From assembly GCF_004217495.1 (NCBI RefSeq), contig NZ_SHLC01000001.1, forward strand, positions 3,348,001 to 3,412,000: a stretch of 64,000 bases of DNA, written 5' to 3'. Positions within the stretch are counted from its first letter, which is position 1. The number at the start of each line of letters is the position of its first letter. The notes below the pieces were generated by a model that did no database searches, was not told where the DNA came from, and worked only from the letters and a program-made list of their open reading frames with translations. The stretch is from Microterricola gilva. GTDB taxonomy: Bacteria > Actinomycetota > Actinomycetes > Actinomycetales > Microbacteriaceae. Positions 15,682 through 23,590 of the stretch are shown one piece after another. Position numbers and translations under genes: made by a program.

Positions 15682-17718
15682 ATGACGAATCAGGCAGCAG
15701 CAGACCTCATCGCCCGCAGCAACCGCCTCGGCGCCGACCCCAAGAACACCAACTACGCCGGCGGCAACACGAGCGCCAAGGGCCTGGAGACCGACCCGGT
15801 CACGGGCGAGCCGGTCGAGTTGATGTGGGTCAAGGGCTCGGGCGGAGACCTCGGAACGCTGAGCGAAGCCGGTTTGGCCGTGCTGCGCGTCGACCGCCTG
15901 CGCGCTCTCGTCGATGTCTACCCCGGCCTCGACCGCGAAGACGAGATGGTCGCCGCCTTCGACTTCACGCTGCACGGCAAGGGCGGCGCCACCCCCTCGA
16001 TCGACACCGCCATGCACGGCCTCGTCGACGCCGCCCACGTTGACCACCTTCACCCGGACTCCGGCATCGCCATCGCGACGGCGGCCGACGGCGAGGCGCT
16101 GACCGCCACGATCTTCGGCGACACGGTCGTCTGGGTACCGTGGCGTCGCCCCGGCTTCCAACTCGGCCTCGACATCGCCGCCATCAAGGCCAAGAACCCG
16201 GCCGCCATCGGTTGCATCCTCGGCGGCCACGGCATCACAGCGTGGGGCGACACGAGCGAGGCGGCAGAGGCGAACTCGCTGTGGATCATCGACACCGCGG
16301 CCGCCTACATCGCTGAGCACTCAACAGCGGAGCCGTTCGGCCCAGCGCTCGAGGGCTTCGGCGCCCTGCCCGATGCGGAACGGCGTGCCAAGGCGGCAGC
16401 GCTCGCGCCCGTCATCCGCGGCCTGGCCTCGACAGACAAGCCGATGGTCGGTCACTTCACCGACAGCGCCGAGGTTCTCGACTTCCTCGCCTCCAGCGAG
16501 CACCCCCGCCTGACGGCGCTCGGCACCAGCTGCCCCGACCACTTCCTGCGCACCAAGGTCAAGCCGATGGTGCTCGACCTGCCGGCGGATGCCGGCATCG
16601 ACGAGTCGATCGCACGACTCCAGGAGCTGCACACCGCCTACCGCGCCGACTACCAGGCCTACTACGACCGCAACGCCGACGCGGCGAGTCCCGCCATTCG
16701 CGGCGCAGACCCGCTCATCGTGCTCGTGCCCGGTGTCGGCATGTTCAGCTACGGAGCCAACAAGCAAACGGCGCGCGTCGCCGGTGAGTTCTACGTGAAC
16801 GCCATCAACGTGATGCGCGGCGCGGAAGGCCTCTCCAGCTACGCGCCGATCGATGAGGCCGAGAAGTTCCGCATCGAATACTGGGCCCTCGAGGAGGCCA
16901 AGCTCCAGCGGATGCCGAAGCCGAAGCCCCTCGCCAGCCGCATCGCGCTCGTCACCGGCGCGGCATCCGGAATCGGCAAGGCCATCGCCGTGCGCCTGGC
17001 CGCCGAGGGCGCCTGTGTCGTCATCGCCGACCTCGATCTGGTCAAGGCGCAGGCCGCCGCGGCCGAACTCGGCGGAACCGACGTCGCCATCGGTGTTGCG
17101 GCCGACGTCTCCAACGAGGCTGCGGTGCAGGCCGCGATCGACGAGGCCGTTCTCGCCTTCGGCGGCCTCGACCTCGTCGTCAACAACGCCGGGCTCTCGC
17201 TCTCCAAGGCGCTGCTCGACACCACGGAGGCGGATTGGGACCTCCAGCACAATGTGATGGCCAAGGGCTCCTTCCTGGTGTCGAAGAACGCCGCGCGCGT
17301 GCTCATCGCCCAGAAGCTCGGCGGCGACATCATCTACATCTCCTCGAAGAACTCCGTCTTCGCCGGCCCGAACAACGTCGCATACTCGGCGACAAAGGCC
17401 GACCAGGCCCACCAGGTGCGCCTGCTGGCCGCCGAACTCGGCGAGCACGGCATCAAGGTCAACGGCATCAACCCGGACGGCGTCGTGCGCGGTTCCGGCA
17501 TCTTCGCCTCCGGCTGGGGCGCCAACCGCGCGGCAACCTACGGCATCGAAGAGGAGGACCTGGGCAAGTTCTACGCCCAGCGCACCATCCTGAAGCGCGA
17601 GGTCGTGCCGGAGAACGTGGCGAACGCCGTGTTCGTGCTCTGCTCCTCCGACCTCTCGCACACCACCGGCCTGCACATCCCGGTCGACGCCGGCGTCGCC
17701 GCCGCCTTCCTGCGATGA
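15682..17718 (+). CDS. rhaD: Bifunctional rhamnulose-1-phosphate aldolase / L-lactaldehyde dehydrogenase
   Basis: A 678-aa fusion. Residues 1 to about 400 form a class II aldolase: NYAGGNTSAKG, HVDHLHPDSGIAIA and GGHGITAWG supply the zinc histidines. From about residue 415 a short-chain dehydrogenase begins: ALVTGAASGIGKAIA, NNAGLSLSKALL and YSATKADQAHQ (Tyr and Lys of the active site). Together they cleave L-rhamnulose-1-phosphate to dihydroxyacetone phosphate and L-lactaldehyde and oxidise the latter to L-lactate. Such fusions are known in several bacterial phyla. The TGA overlaps the kinase ATG (ATGA). The dehydrogenase step is inferred from the known fusions. Confidence 0.9.
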   Translation: MTNQAAADLIARSNRLGADPKNTNYAGGNTSAKGLETDPVTGEPVELMWVKGSGGDLGTLSEAGLAVLRVDRLRALVDVYPGLDREDEMVAAFDFTLHGKGGATPSIDTAMHGLVDAAHVDHLHPDSGIAIATAADGEALTATIFGDTVVWVPWRRPGFQLGLDIAAIKAKNPAAIGCILGGHGITAWGDTSEAAEANSLWIIDTAAAYIAEHSTAEPFGPALEGFGALPDAERRAKAAALAPVIRGLASTDKPMVGHFTDSAEVLDFLASSEHPRLTALGTSCPDHFLRTKVKPMVLDLPADAGIDESIARLQELHTAYRADYQAYYDRNADAASPAIRGADPLIVLVPGVGMFSYGANKQTARVAGEFYVNAINVMRGAEGLSSYAPIDEAEKFRIEYWALEEAKLQRMPKPKPLASRIALVTGAASGIGKAIAVRLAAEGACVVIADLDLVKAQAAAAELGGTDVAIGVAADVSNEAAVQAAIDEAVLAFGGLDLVVNNAGLSLSKALLDTTEADWDLQHNVMAKGSFLVSKNAARVLIAQKLGGDIIYISSKNSVFAGPNNVAYSATKADQAHQVRLLAAELGEHGIKVNGINPDGVVRGSGIFASGWGANRAATYGIEEEDLGKFYAQRTILKREVVPENVANAVFVLCSSDLSHTTGLHIPVDAGVAAAFLR

Positions 17719-19142
17719 GCGCCGGCACGGTCGCGGCCGTCGACCTCGGGGCGACGAGCGGCCGCGTCATCGTGGCGAAGGTCGGGCAGAACGCGATCGA
17801 GATGCGCACCGTCACGCGCTTTGCCAACACGCCGGTGCAGACGATCGACGGCCTGCACTGGAACGTGCTCGGGCTCTACCGCAGCGCGCTGGCCGGCCTC
17901 GGCACCGCGCTGCGGGAGGAGCCGGAACTCAGCAGCATCGGCATCGACTCCTGGGCCGTCGACTACGCCCTGCTCCGGGGCGAGCGGATGCTGGGAACAC
18001 CGTTCCACTACCGCGACGAGCGCACGCAGCGCGGCGTCGAGGCCGCACACGCCCTCGTTCCCCTGGCCGAGCTCTACGCCAGGAACGGGCTGCAGTTCCT
18101 GCCGTTCAACAGCCTGTACCAGCTCACCACCGACCGTCTCGACGGCGTGCTTGAGCTGGCGGACGGCGCGCTGCTCATCCCCGATCTGTTCGCGTACTGG
18201 CTCACCGGGCGCCGCGTCGCCGAGCGGAGCAACGCCTCAACGACGGGGCTGCTCTCGGTCACGAACGGCCAGTGGGATACCGAGCTGCTTGCCCGGCTGA
18301 AGCTGCCGGCATCCGTGCTGCCCCGGCTCGTCGACGCCGGTGCGCGCATCGGATCCATCCTGCCGGCCGTTGCCGCCGAGCTCGGTGCCAGCCGCCCGAT
18401 CGACGTGATCGCGGTCGGCTCGCACGACACCGCCTCTGCCGTGCTCGCCGTGCCGATGCGGGCCGAGCGCGCCGCGTACATCTCGTGTGGGACCTGGGGG
18501 CTCGTCGGCCTTGAGCTGGAGCATCCGGTGCTGAGCGACGCGGCCAGAGAGTCCAACTTCACCAATGAGGGTGGCGTCGACGGCACCGTCCGCTTCCTGC
18601 ACAACGTGATGGGCCTCTGGCTGCTGAGCGAGTCGGTGCGCAGCTGGGAGAAGGCCGACGGCACCGCGATCGACCTCGTCGAGCTGCTTGCAGCAGCGGC
18701 GGCCGTGACGGCGGCCGTCGCCGTGTTCGATGCGAACGACCCTCGCTTCCTGGCGACCGGCGACATGCCGCGGCGCATCGCCGAGTACTGCACCGAACAC
18801 GGTCTGACGGCCCCAGCCAGCAGAGCCGAGGTCGTGCGCAGCATCATCGAGAGCCTCGCCGAGGCGTTCGCGGATGCCGTGCGAACCGCAGCCCACCTGG
18901 CCGACCGAACCGTCGATGCTGTGCACATCGTGGGCGGCGGCTCGCAGAATGAACTGCTCTGCCAGCTGACAGCCGACCACCTCGGGCTGCCGGTGCTCGC
19001 AGGGCCGGTCGAGGCAACAGCGCTCGGCAACGTGCTGGTGCAGGCGCGGGCGCAGGGCTTCATCGACGGCGACCTCGCGGAGTTGCGCGCGCTCGTCGCT
19101 CGCAGCTTTGCGCCCCGCCGCTACGAGCCGCGCGACCGCTGA
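17715..19142 (+). CDS. rhaB: Rhamnulokinase (FGGY family)
   Basis: ATP-dependent phosphorylation of L-rhamnulose at C1, 475 aa. The N-terminal phosphate loop is AAVDLGATSGRVIVAKVG. The middle has IGIDSWAVDYALL, typical of rhamnulokinases. The C-terminal ATPase fold has ISCGTWGLVGLE and VHIVGGGSQNELLCQLTAD, followed by EATALGNVLVQ. It is translationally coupled to the aldolase by ATGA. It is the last gene of the operon and is followed by a palindrome. Order in the pathway is mutarotase, isomerase, kinase, aldolase and dehydrogenase. Confidence 0.9.
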   Translation: MSAGTVAAVDLGATSGRVIVAKVGQNAIEMRTVTRFANTPVQTIDGLHWNVLGLYRSALAGLGTALREEPELSSIGIDSWAVDYALLRGERMLGTPFHYRDERTQRGVEAAHALVPLAELYARNGLQFLPFNSLYQLTTDRLDGVLELADGALLIPDLFAYWLTGRRVAERSNASTTGLLSVTNGQWDTELLARLKLPASVLPRLVDAGARIGSILPAVAAELGASRPIDVIAVGSHDTASAVLAVPMRAERAAYISCGTWGLVGLELEHPVLSDAARESNFTNEGGVDGTVRFLHNVMGLWLLSESVRSWEKADGTAIDLVELLAAAAAVTAAVAVFDANDPRFLATGDMPRRIAEYCTEHGLTAPASRAEVVRSIIESLAEAFADAVRTAAHLADRTVDAVHIVGGGSQNELLCQLTADHLGLPVLAGPVEATALGNVLVQARAQGFIDGDLAELRALVARSFAPRRYEPRDR

Positions 19143-19186
19143 GCGCGGCGGAGCTCGTGACGCCGATCGTGGCGTGCTGTTGCGGC

Positions 19187-19253
19187 GTTGCGCGCCAGTT
19201 ACCGCGTTGTGCGGTAGAAACAACTACGGCATAACGCGGGAAGTACCGCGCAG
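19187..19253. terminator. Imperfect inverted repeat (GCGCCAGTTACCGCG family, copy 3)
   Basis: The left arm TTGCGCGCCAGTTACCGCG is identical to copies 1 and 2. The right arm has diverged, and the inner GTAGAAACAACTAC is in the opposite orientation to the GTAGTTTCTAC of the others. It follows rhaB and probably ends the rhamnose transcript. Confidence 0.5.
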
Positions 19254-19321
19254 GGTCGGCGCGGCACCAGAGCGGCGCCGACGCACGGCCGATCAGCACA
19301 TCCCGTCGCCAGGAGGGCACC

Positions 19322-20305
19322 ATGAGCAGCTACGACCACGCCATCGACTGGGTGCGCCGCGAGACGGAATCCGCGCACCTGCCTGCCGCGGTGCTCGGCA
19401 TCGCGACGGCCGAGGGCGTGCAGGAACTCGTGGCCTTCGGCGCGAGCGGTGAGCGCGCGGCATCCGTCGGCGACCACTTCCCGCTGTTCTCCGTCACCAA
19501 GCCGATCGTCGCGATGACCGCCCTGCGTGCCGTCGAGCGTGGCCGCCTCGCGCTCACCGACCCGCTGACCGCGGCGATCCCCGAGTTCGGCGCGAAGCGG
19601 GCTGACACCGTCGAGCTGCGCCACATGCTCAGCCACAGCTCCGGCATCGGCGACCCGCCCTTCGACTCGGCGACCGGGCGCCGCGCCGACCTGCTAGCGG
19701 ACGGCTCGGAGTTCGCCGCGGGCGCCGCCGTGCGCTACTCCACCCTGGCCTTCGAGGGCATCGCGGCGATGATCGAACACGCGAACGGTTCGCCATGGGA
19801 GCAGGCCGTCGCCGAGCTGGTCGCGGATGCCGGCGCCGACGGATTCACCTTCGACGTCGACTGCGAGCCGCACCCGATCTTCGGCGCGGCCGACGTCGGC
19901 CTCGACTACGACGCCGTGCACCCGCATCACCCGGGTGCGGGCGCCTTCGCCCGCGCCGAAGACCTGCTGGCGATCGGACGCGCGCTGCTCGTCAACGACG
20001 GCTCGCTGCTGCATCCGGCAACCGTGGCGGCACTGCAGAGCTCCCAGACCGATGGCCTGCCGGTGTTCTCCCCCGCCCCCGGCCGCCCGGGCGAGACGTG
20101 GGGCCTCGGCTTCAGGCTCCGACAGAACAGCCCCGGCCTGCTGGCCGGTGACGGTTACGGGCACAGCGGTTGGGGCGGCGCCGAGTTCTGGGTGTACCCG
20201 GAGCAGGGCGCCTGCTTCACGCTGCTGACCAACGTGATGGAGCCAGCGCGCTTCGGGGTGAACATCGACCGCCTGCACAACGCGGTCGTCGCCGGCACCC
20301 GCTGA
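19322..20305 (+). CDS. Serine hydrolase, beta-lactamase/esterase-like (class C fold)
   Basis: Penicillin-binding-protein-like serine hydrolase, 327 aa. The SxxK motif is in FSVTKP near residue 59, and the third-box-like HSGWGGAEFWV is near the C-terminus. A tyrosine in VRYSTLAFEGIA sits where the second motif is expected. There is no signal peptide, so it is probably a cytosolic esterase or peptidase rather than an antibiotic-resistance enzyme. The start has AGGAGG close upstream. It is co-directional with the rhamnose operon but separated by 179 bp and a palindrome. It converges on the galactose gene set. Confidence 0.75.
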   Translation: MSSYDHAIDWVRRETESAHLPAAVLGIATAEGVQELVAFGASGERAASVGDHFPLFSVTKPIVAMTALRAVERGRLALTDPLTAAIPEFGAKRADTVELRHMLSHSSGIGDPPFDSATGRRADLLADGSEFAAGAAVRYSTLAFEGIAAMIEHANGSPWEQAVAELVADAGADGFTFDVDCEPHPIFGAADVGLDYDAVHPHHPGAGAFARAEDLLAIGRALLVNDGSLLHPATVAALQSSQTDGLPVFSPAPGRPGETWGLGFRLRQNSPGLLAGDGYGHSGWGGAEFWVYPEQGACFTLLTNVMEPARFGVNIDRLHNAVVAGTR

Positions 20306-20330
20306 GCGCCCGCTGACGGCCCGTCTTTTC

Positions 20331-20364
20331 TGCGCGGGCCCGGTGAATTCACCGGGCCCGCGCA
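20331..20364. terminator. Perfect 34-bp palindrome with GAATTC centre (copy 1)
   Basis: Perfect dyad centred on GAATTC between 20347 and 20348. Outer imperfect arms extend it (CGGCCCGTCTTTTCTG on the left, CAGAAAGCGGGCCG on the right). The T-rich stretch on the left strand and the A-rich stretch on the right would suit termination in both directions. It separates convergent genes. The central 22 bp recur at 44709-44730. Confidence 0.65.
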
Positions 20365-20396
20365 CAGAAAGCGGGCCGCGAGATCGGCTCCGCCGG

Positions 20397-21314
20397 TTAG
20401 AGGGCCTGGATGGCCTGGATGCCCCAGCTGAGTTCCCACGCCTCGCCTGGCGCGAGCCAGCGCAGGCCCTCGCCGCTGCGGAGCGCGTTCGGCGGCGCGG
20501 TCATCGGCTCGATCGCGATCGCGGTGGTGTAGCCGGCATCCGTTGGGAAGTCGGGCGTGACGTAGATCTGGACGTAGCCGAAGTCGGGGTCGGCCCAGAG
20601 CCGCGCCCCGCGGCCGTCCGGCGCGATCAGCTCGGCGTGCAGCCGGCCATCGCTGCGCTCCAGCTCGGTGAAGCAGGCGTGTGACACGATCTCGGCGACG
20701 CGGCGCCCGGCGCGCAGGCTCTCGGCCGCGCCGCGCACCGACCGTCGTTCGCCGGGGAAGTGCCGTTCATCCAGCGGCAGGATCGCGTTGGCCGGCAGGC
20801 TGAACCGCAGCTCGTCGACCGGCCAGTCGCCGACCCGCAGGTACGGGTGCACGCCGAGCGCGACCGGGGCAGGCGCATCGCCGCTGTTTCGGATGCGGTG
20901 CGTCGCCGTGATCCCGTTCTGGCTCAGCTCGTAGCGCAGCTCCGTCTGCAGCTCGAAGGGGTAGCCGGCGTGCCCGGCGACAGGCGCGGCCAGCTCGAGC
21001 CAGGACTCCCCGCGCTCGAGCAGAGTGTAGTCGTGGTCGGCCAACAGCCCGTGGATCGCGTTGCCCGCTGCCTGCTCGGTGACGTCCAGCTCGAGCCGCC
21101 GCCCGTCGTGAACCCAGCTGGCGCCATCGACCCGGTTCGGCCAGGGCACGAGCACGGTCCCGGCCGACAGCGGCGGCGTCGGGTCGAGGGTCGAGCAGAT
21201 GAGCTCGACCCCGTCGACCCGGAGCGCACGCAGGCTGGCGCCCCTGGCGGAGACGACCGCGCGCACGCGCGCGCCGCCGTCTCCGTCATGGCCACCGGCC
21301 GTCAGTTCGAACAC
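20397..21314 (-). CDS. Aldose 1-epimerase
   Basis: Galactose-mutarotase-fold enzyme, 305 aa, which interconverts alpha and beta anomers of free aldohexoses. Active-site pieces are present: NRVDGASW, NAIHGLLADHDY with the first His, GVHPYL with the second, and IEPMTAPPNAL with the catalytic Glu. The GTG start lies 3 bp after the alpha-galactosidase stop, so the two are one operon and translation is probably coupled. Galactose released by the hydrolase would be its substrate. Confidence 0.85.
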   Translation of the reverse strand: MFELTAGGHDGDGGARVRAVVSARGASLRALRVDGVELICSTLDPTPPLSAGTVLVPWPNRVDGASWVHDGRRLELDVTEQAAGNAIHGLLADHDYTLLERGESWLELAAPVAGHAGYPFELQTELRYELSQNGITATHRIRNSGDAPAPVALGVHPYLRVGDWPVDELRFSLPANAILPLDERHFPGERRSVRGAAESLRAGRRVAEIVSHACFTELERSDGRLHAELIAPDGRGARLWADPDFGYVQIYVTPDFPTDAGYTTAIAIEPMTAPPNALRSGEGLRWLAPGEAWELSWGIQAIQAL

Positions 21315-21317
21315 GGG

Positions 21318-23471
21318 TCAGGCGTCGACCGCGGTGACGTGGAACAGCACAGAGGTGTCAGGGTCGAGCGACGGCGCCTCGATGCCGACCGTGCCGAGGA
21401 CGCATCCGGGCAGCGTGACACCGCTGAGCAACCACGGCGGAACCACGGCGCCCTCCGGCAGCGGGGTGCCGGGGAACACGGGGTTCACCCTGTAGCTGCG
21501 CTCGGCGTCGAGCCCTGGCAGCGTCACGCGGCCGGGCGGCCAGTTCGCCGGACGCTCTGTGACGCTGAAGGCATAGAGCGCCTCCGCGCCGTCCCTGGCG
21601 ACGACGCCCTGCAGCCGGGTCGCGGCGTTCGGCAGATCGGCGTGCACGACGCGGCCGCTGTGCAGCAGGCCGCGGTGCTCGCGGTGGAACGCGATCCAGC
21701 TGCCGACCGTCGCCAGCGTGGCCTCGTCCTCCTCGAGCAGATTCAACTCAACACCGAGGTGACCCCAGAGCGCCTTCTCCGCGCGGTAGTCGAGCGGGTG
21801 GATGCGGTGGGTGGTGTGCGATTCCGCCGCGCCGATGTGGGTGCCCTGGTACTCGGGCGGGACCATCAGCCCGGTCCAGCGCTGGATCTCGAGCCGCTCG
21901 TGCGGGTCGTTGCAGTCGCTCGGCCAGACGCGGTCGGTGTGTGCGAGCACGCCGAGGTCGATGCGGCCGCCGCCGCTGGCGCAGGACTCGATCTCGAGGC
22001 CGGGGAAGGCCTCCTTGAGCTCGGCCATGAGGCGGTACGCCTGCAGCGTCTGCACGCGCGCCCCCGGCCGCCCGCTCGGCGAGTGGCCGGCATCCAGCAG
22101 GTAGCGGTTGTGATCCCACTTGATGTACGCGATGTCGAGCGCGCTGACCAGGGCGAACATGCCGTCGCGCACGTGCTCGTACGCGCCCTCGTGCCCGAGG
22201 TCGAGCACGTGCTGGTAACGCGAGGGGATGCCGGCGCCATGCCCGGCGTCGAAGATCCACTCCGGGTGGGTGCGGGCGAGCTCGGAGTCGAGGTTGATCA
22301 TCTCCGGCTCGAACCACAGCCCGAACTCCATGCCCAGCTCGCGCACGCGCCGCGCGAGCGGCTCCAGGCCAGTGGGCCAGACTGCGGGGTCGACAGTCCA
22401 GTCGCCGAGCGAGGTTCTGTCGCTGCGGCGGCCGAGGAACCACCCGTCATCGACGACGAAGCGCTCGACACCGAGCGCGGCGCCCTTCTCGGCCAGCGCG
22501 CTCAGGGTGTCGAGGTCGTGGTTGAAGTAGACGGCCTCCCAGGTGTTCAGGATGATGGGGCGCGGGCGTGACGGGTGCTGTGGCCAGGCCCGGATCGTCT
22601 CGTGGAATCGGCCGGCCAGCTCGTCGAGGCCGTTGCCCCATGAGCCGTAGAGCCACGGGCTCGTGTAGCGCTCGCCGGCGGCGAGTGTGACCTCGCCCGG
22701 GAGGATGATCTCGCCGGCGGAGAGGTGCTGCACCCCGCTCGGCATGCGCTCGGCGGCGAGCACCTGGTTGCCACTCCAGCCCAGGTGCACGGCCCACACG
22801 GCGCCACTCTGGAATCCGAAGCCTGCTTCGCCTGCGGCGAGCAGCATGGTGTGCTCGAGGCCGGGCTTGCCGCCGCGGGATTCCCGCAGCCAGGCGCCGA
22901 TGTGGAACGGGCGCCGCTGCGGCACCTTCTCGAGCGACCAGCGGCCGGTGAAGTCGAGCACCTCCGTCGCGGTGACCGGAACGGGGAACGCCAGCTCGAG
23001 GCCGTCGACCCGGTAGCTCTCGCCCCGCTCGTTGACGAGAGTTGCCCGCTGGCGCGCGAGGCCGCTGGCCAACACCTCGATCTCGATCGAGAGGCTGAGA
23101 CCGTACTCGGCGTCCACCGCGTCGGAGCGCAGCACCTGGCCGCCGTCACGGGTGTCGACGCTGGTCGTCGCCGCGCCGAACTTCGGCGCCCACCGGGTGC
23201 CGTCGCTGCTGCCGCTGAGACCGGGGCGGCCCAGCCAGCCCTCGGCCAGCTGCGGGAGCACGGGAACGGGCTGCGGGTAGCTCACGGCGCTATCTCCGAT
23301 GGCAGGCAGCGCTGACAGCACGATCGCCGCGAGGGCGGCGTCATCGAGCTCGCCGAGATCGGCACCCCAATGCACGATGCGCGGGAGCCTGCCGGCATCC
23401 ACCAACGCGATGATGCTGGTTCCGCCAGCGCGGAGCTGTACAACCGAGCCGTCTACTGCCGTCATTGCCAT
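21318..23471 (-). CDS. Alpha-galactosidase, GH36
   Basis: Hydrolyses terminal alpha-galactosides such as melibiose and raffinose, 717 aa. It has the N-terminal beta-sandwich and central barrel of GH36. Catalytic residues are clear: the nucleophile Asp453 in YIKWDHNRYLL, the acid/base Asp519 in VWPSDCND, and the family motif CASGGGRIDLG at 497-507. WFEPEMINLDSEL is also typical. There is no signal peptide, so it acts on imported oligosaccharides. The likely ribosome-binding site is AGAGGA. The upstream gap shares CATGGACRAAAC with the araC promoter region. Confidence 0.9.
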   Translation of the reverse strand: MAMTAVDGSVVQLRAGGTSIIALVDAGRLPRIVHWGADLGELDDAALAAIVLSALPAIGDSAVSYPQPVPVLPQLAEGWLGRPGLSGSSDGTRWAPKFGAATTSVDTRDGGQVLRSDAVDAEYGLSLSIEIEVLASGLARQRATLVNERGESYRVDGLELAFPVPVTATEVLDFTGRWSLEKVPQRRPFHIGAWLRESRGGKPGLEHTMLLAAGEAGFGFQSGAVWAVHLGWSGNQVLAAERMPSGVQHLSAGEIILPGEVTLAAGERYTSPWLYGSWGNGLDELAGRFHETIRAWPQHPSRPRPIILNTWEAVYFNHDLDTLSALAEKGAALGVERFVVDDGWFLGRRSDRTSLGDWTVDPAVWPTGLEPLARRVRELGMEFGLWFEPEMINLDSELARTHPEWIFDAGHGAGIPSRYQHVLDLGHEGAYEHVRDGMFALVSALDIAYIKWDHNRYLLDAGHSPSGRPGARVQTLQAYRLMAELKEAFPGLEIESCASGGGRIDLGVLAHTDRVWPSDCNDPHERLEIQRWTGLMVPPEYQGTHIGAAESHTTHRIHPLDYRAEKALWGHLGVELNLLEEDEATLATVGSWIAFHREHRGLLHSGRVVHADLPNAATRLQGVVARDGAEALYAFSVTERPANWPPGRVTLPGLDAERSYRVNPVFPGTPLPEGAVVPPWLLSGVTLPGCVLGTVGIEAPSLDPDTSVLFHVTAVDA

Positions 23472-23552
23472 CCTTGTGCGTCCTCTACTCTGAGCATCCG
23501 CTCATCCTATGGTCCACGCGAGCTCAGCGGACATAACATTTCTCACGACGGG

Positions 23553-23565
23553 CATGGACGAAACC
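23553..23565. promoter_or_regulatory. Possible AraC-regulator half-site upstream of the alpha-galactosidase
   Basis: CATGGACGAAACC matches CATGGACAAAACA in the araC promoter region (26586-26598) at 11 of 13 positions. It lies about 80 bp upstream of the alpha-galactosidase start. Confidence 0.35.
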
Positions 23566-23590
23566 GCTGCCCGGTGCGGCCGCTTCGTGC

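Noticed and set aside
19142-19322. The serine hydrolase as a ninth gene of the rhamnose operon.
   Set aside because: A 179-bp gap with a palindrome separates them, and the hydrolase has its own strong ribosome-binding site.
19322-20305. A beta-lactamase conferring resistance.
   Set aside because: It has no signal peptide and only the general SxxK and late Gly-rich motifs. Esterase-like class C relatives are the better match.
20331-20364. The GAATTC palindromes as phage or plasmid attachment sites.
   Set aside because: No integrase or mobile genes lie between the two copies, and both sit between convergent housekeeping-type genes, which suits terminators better.
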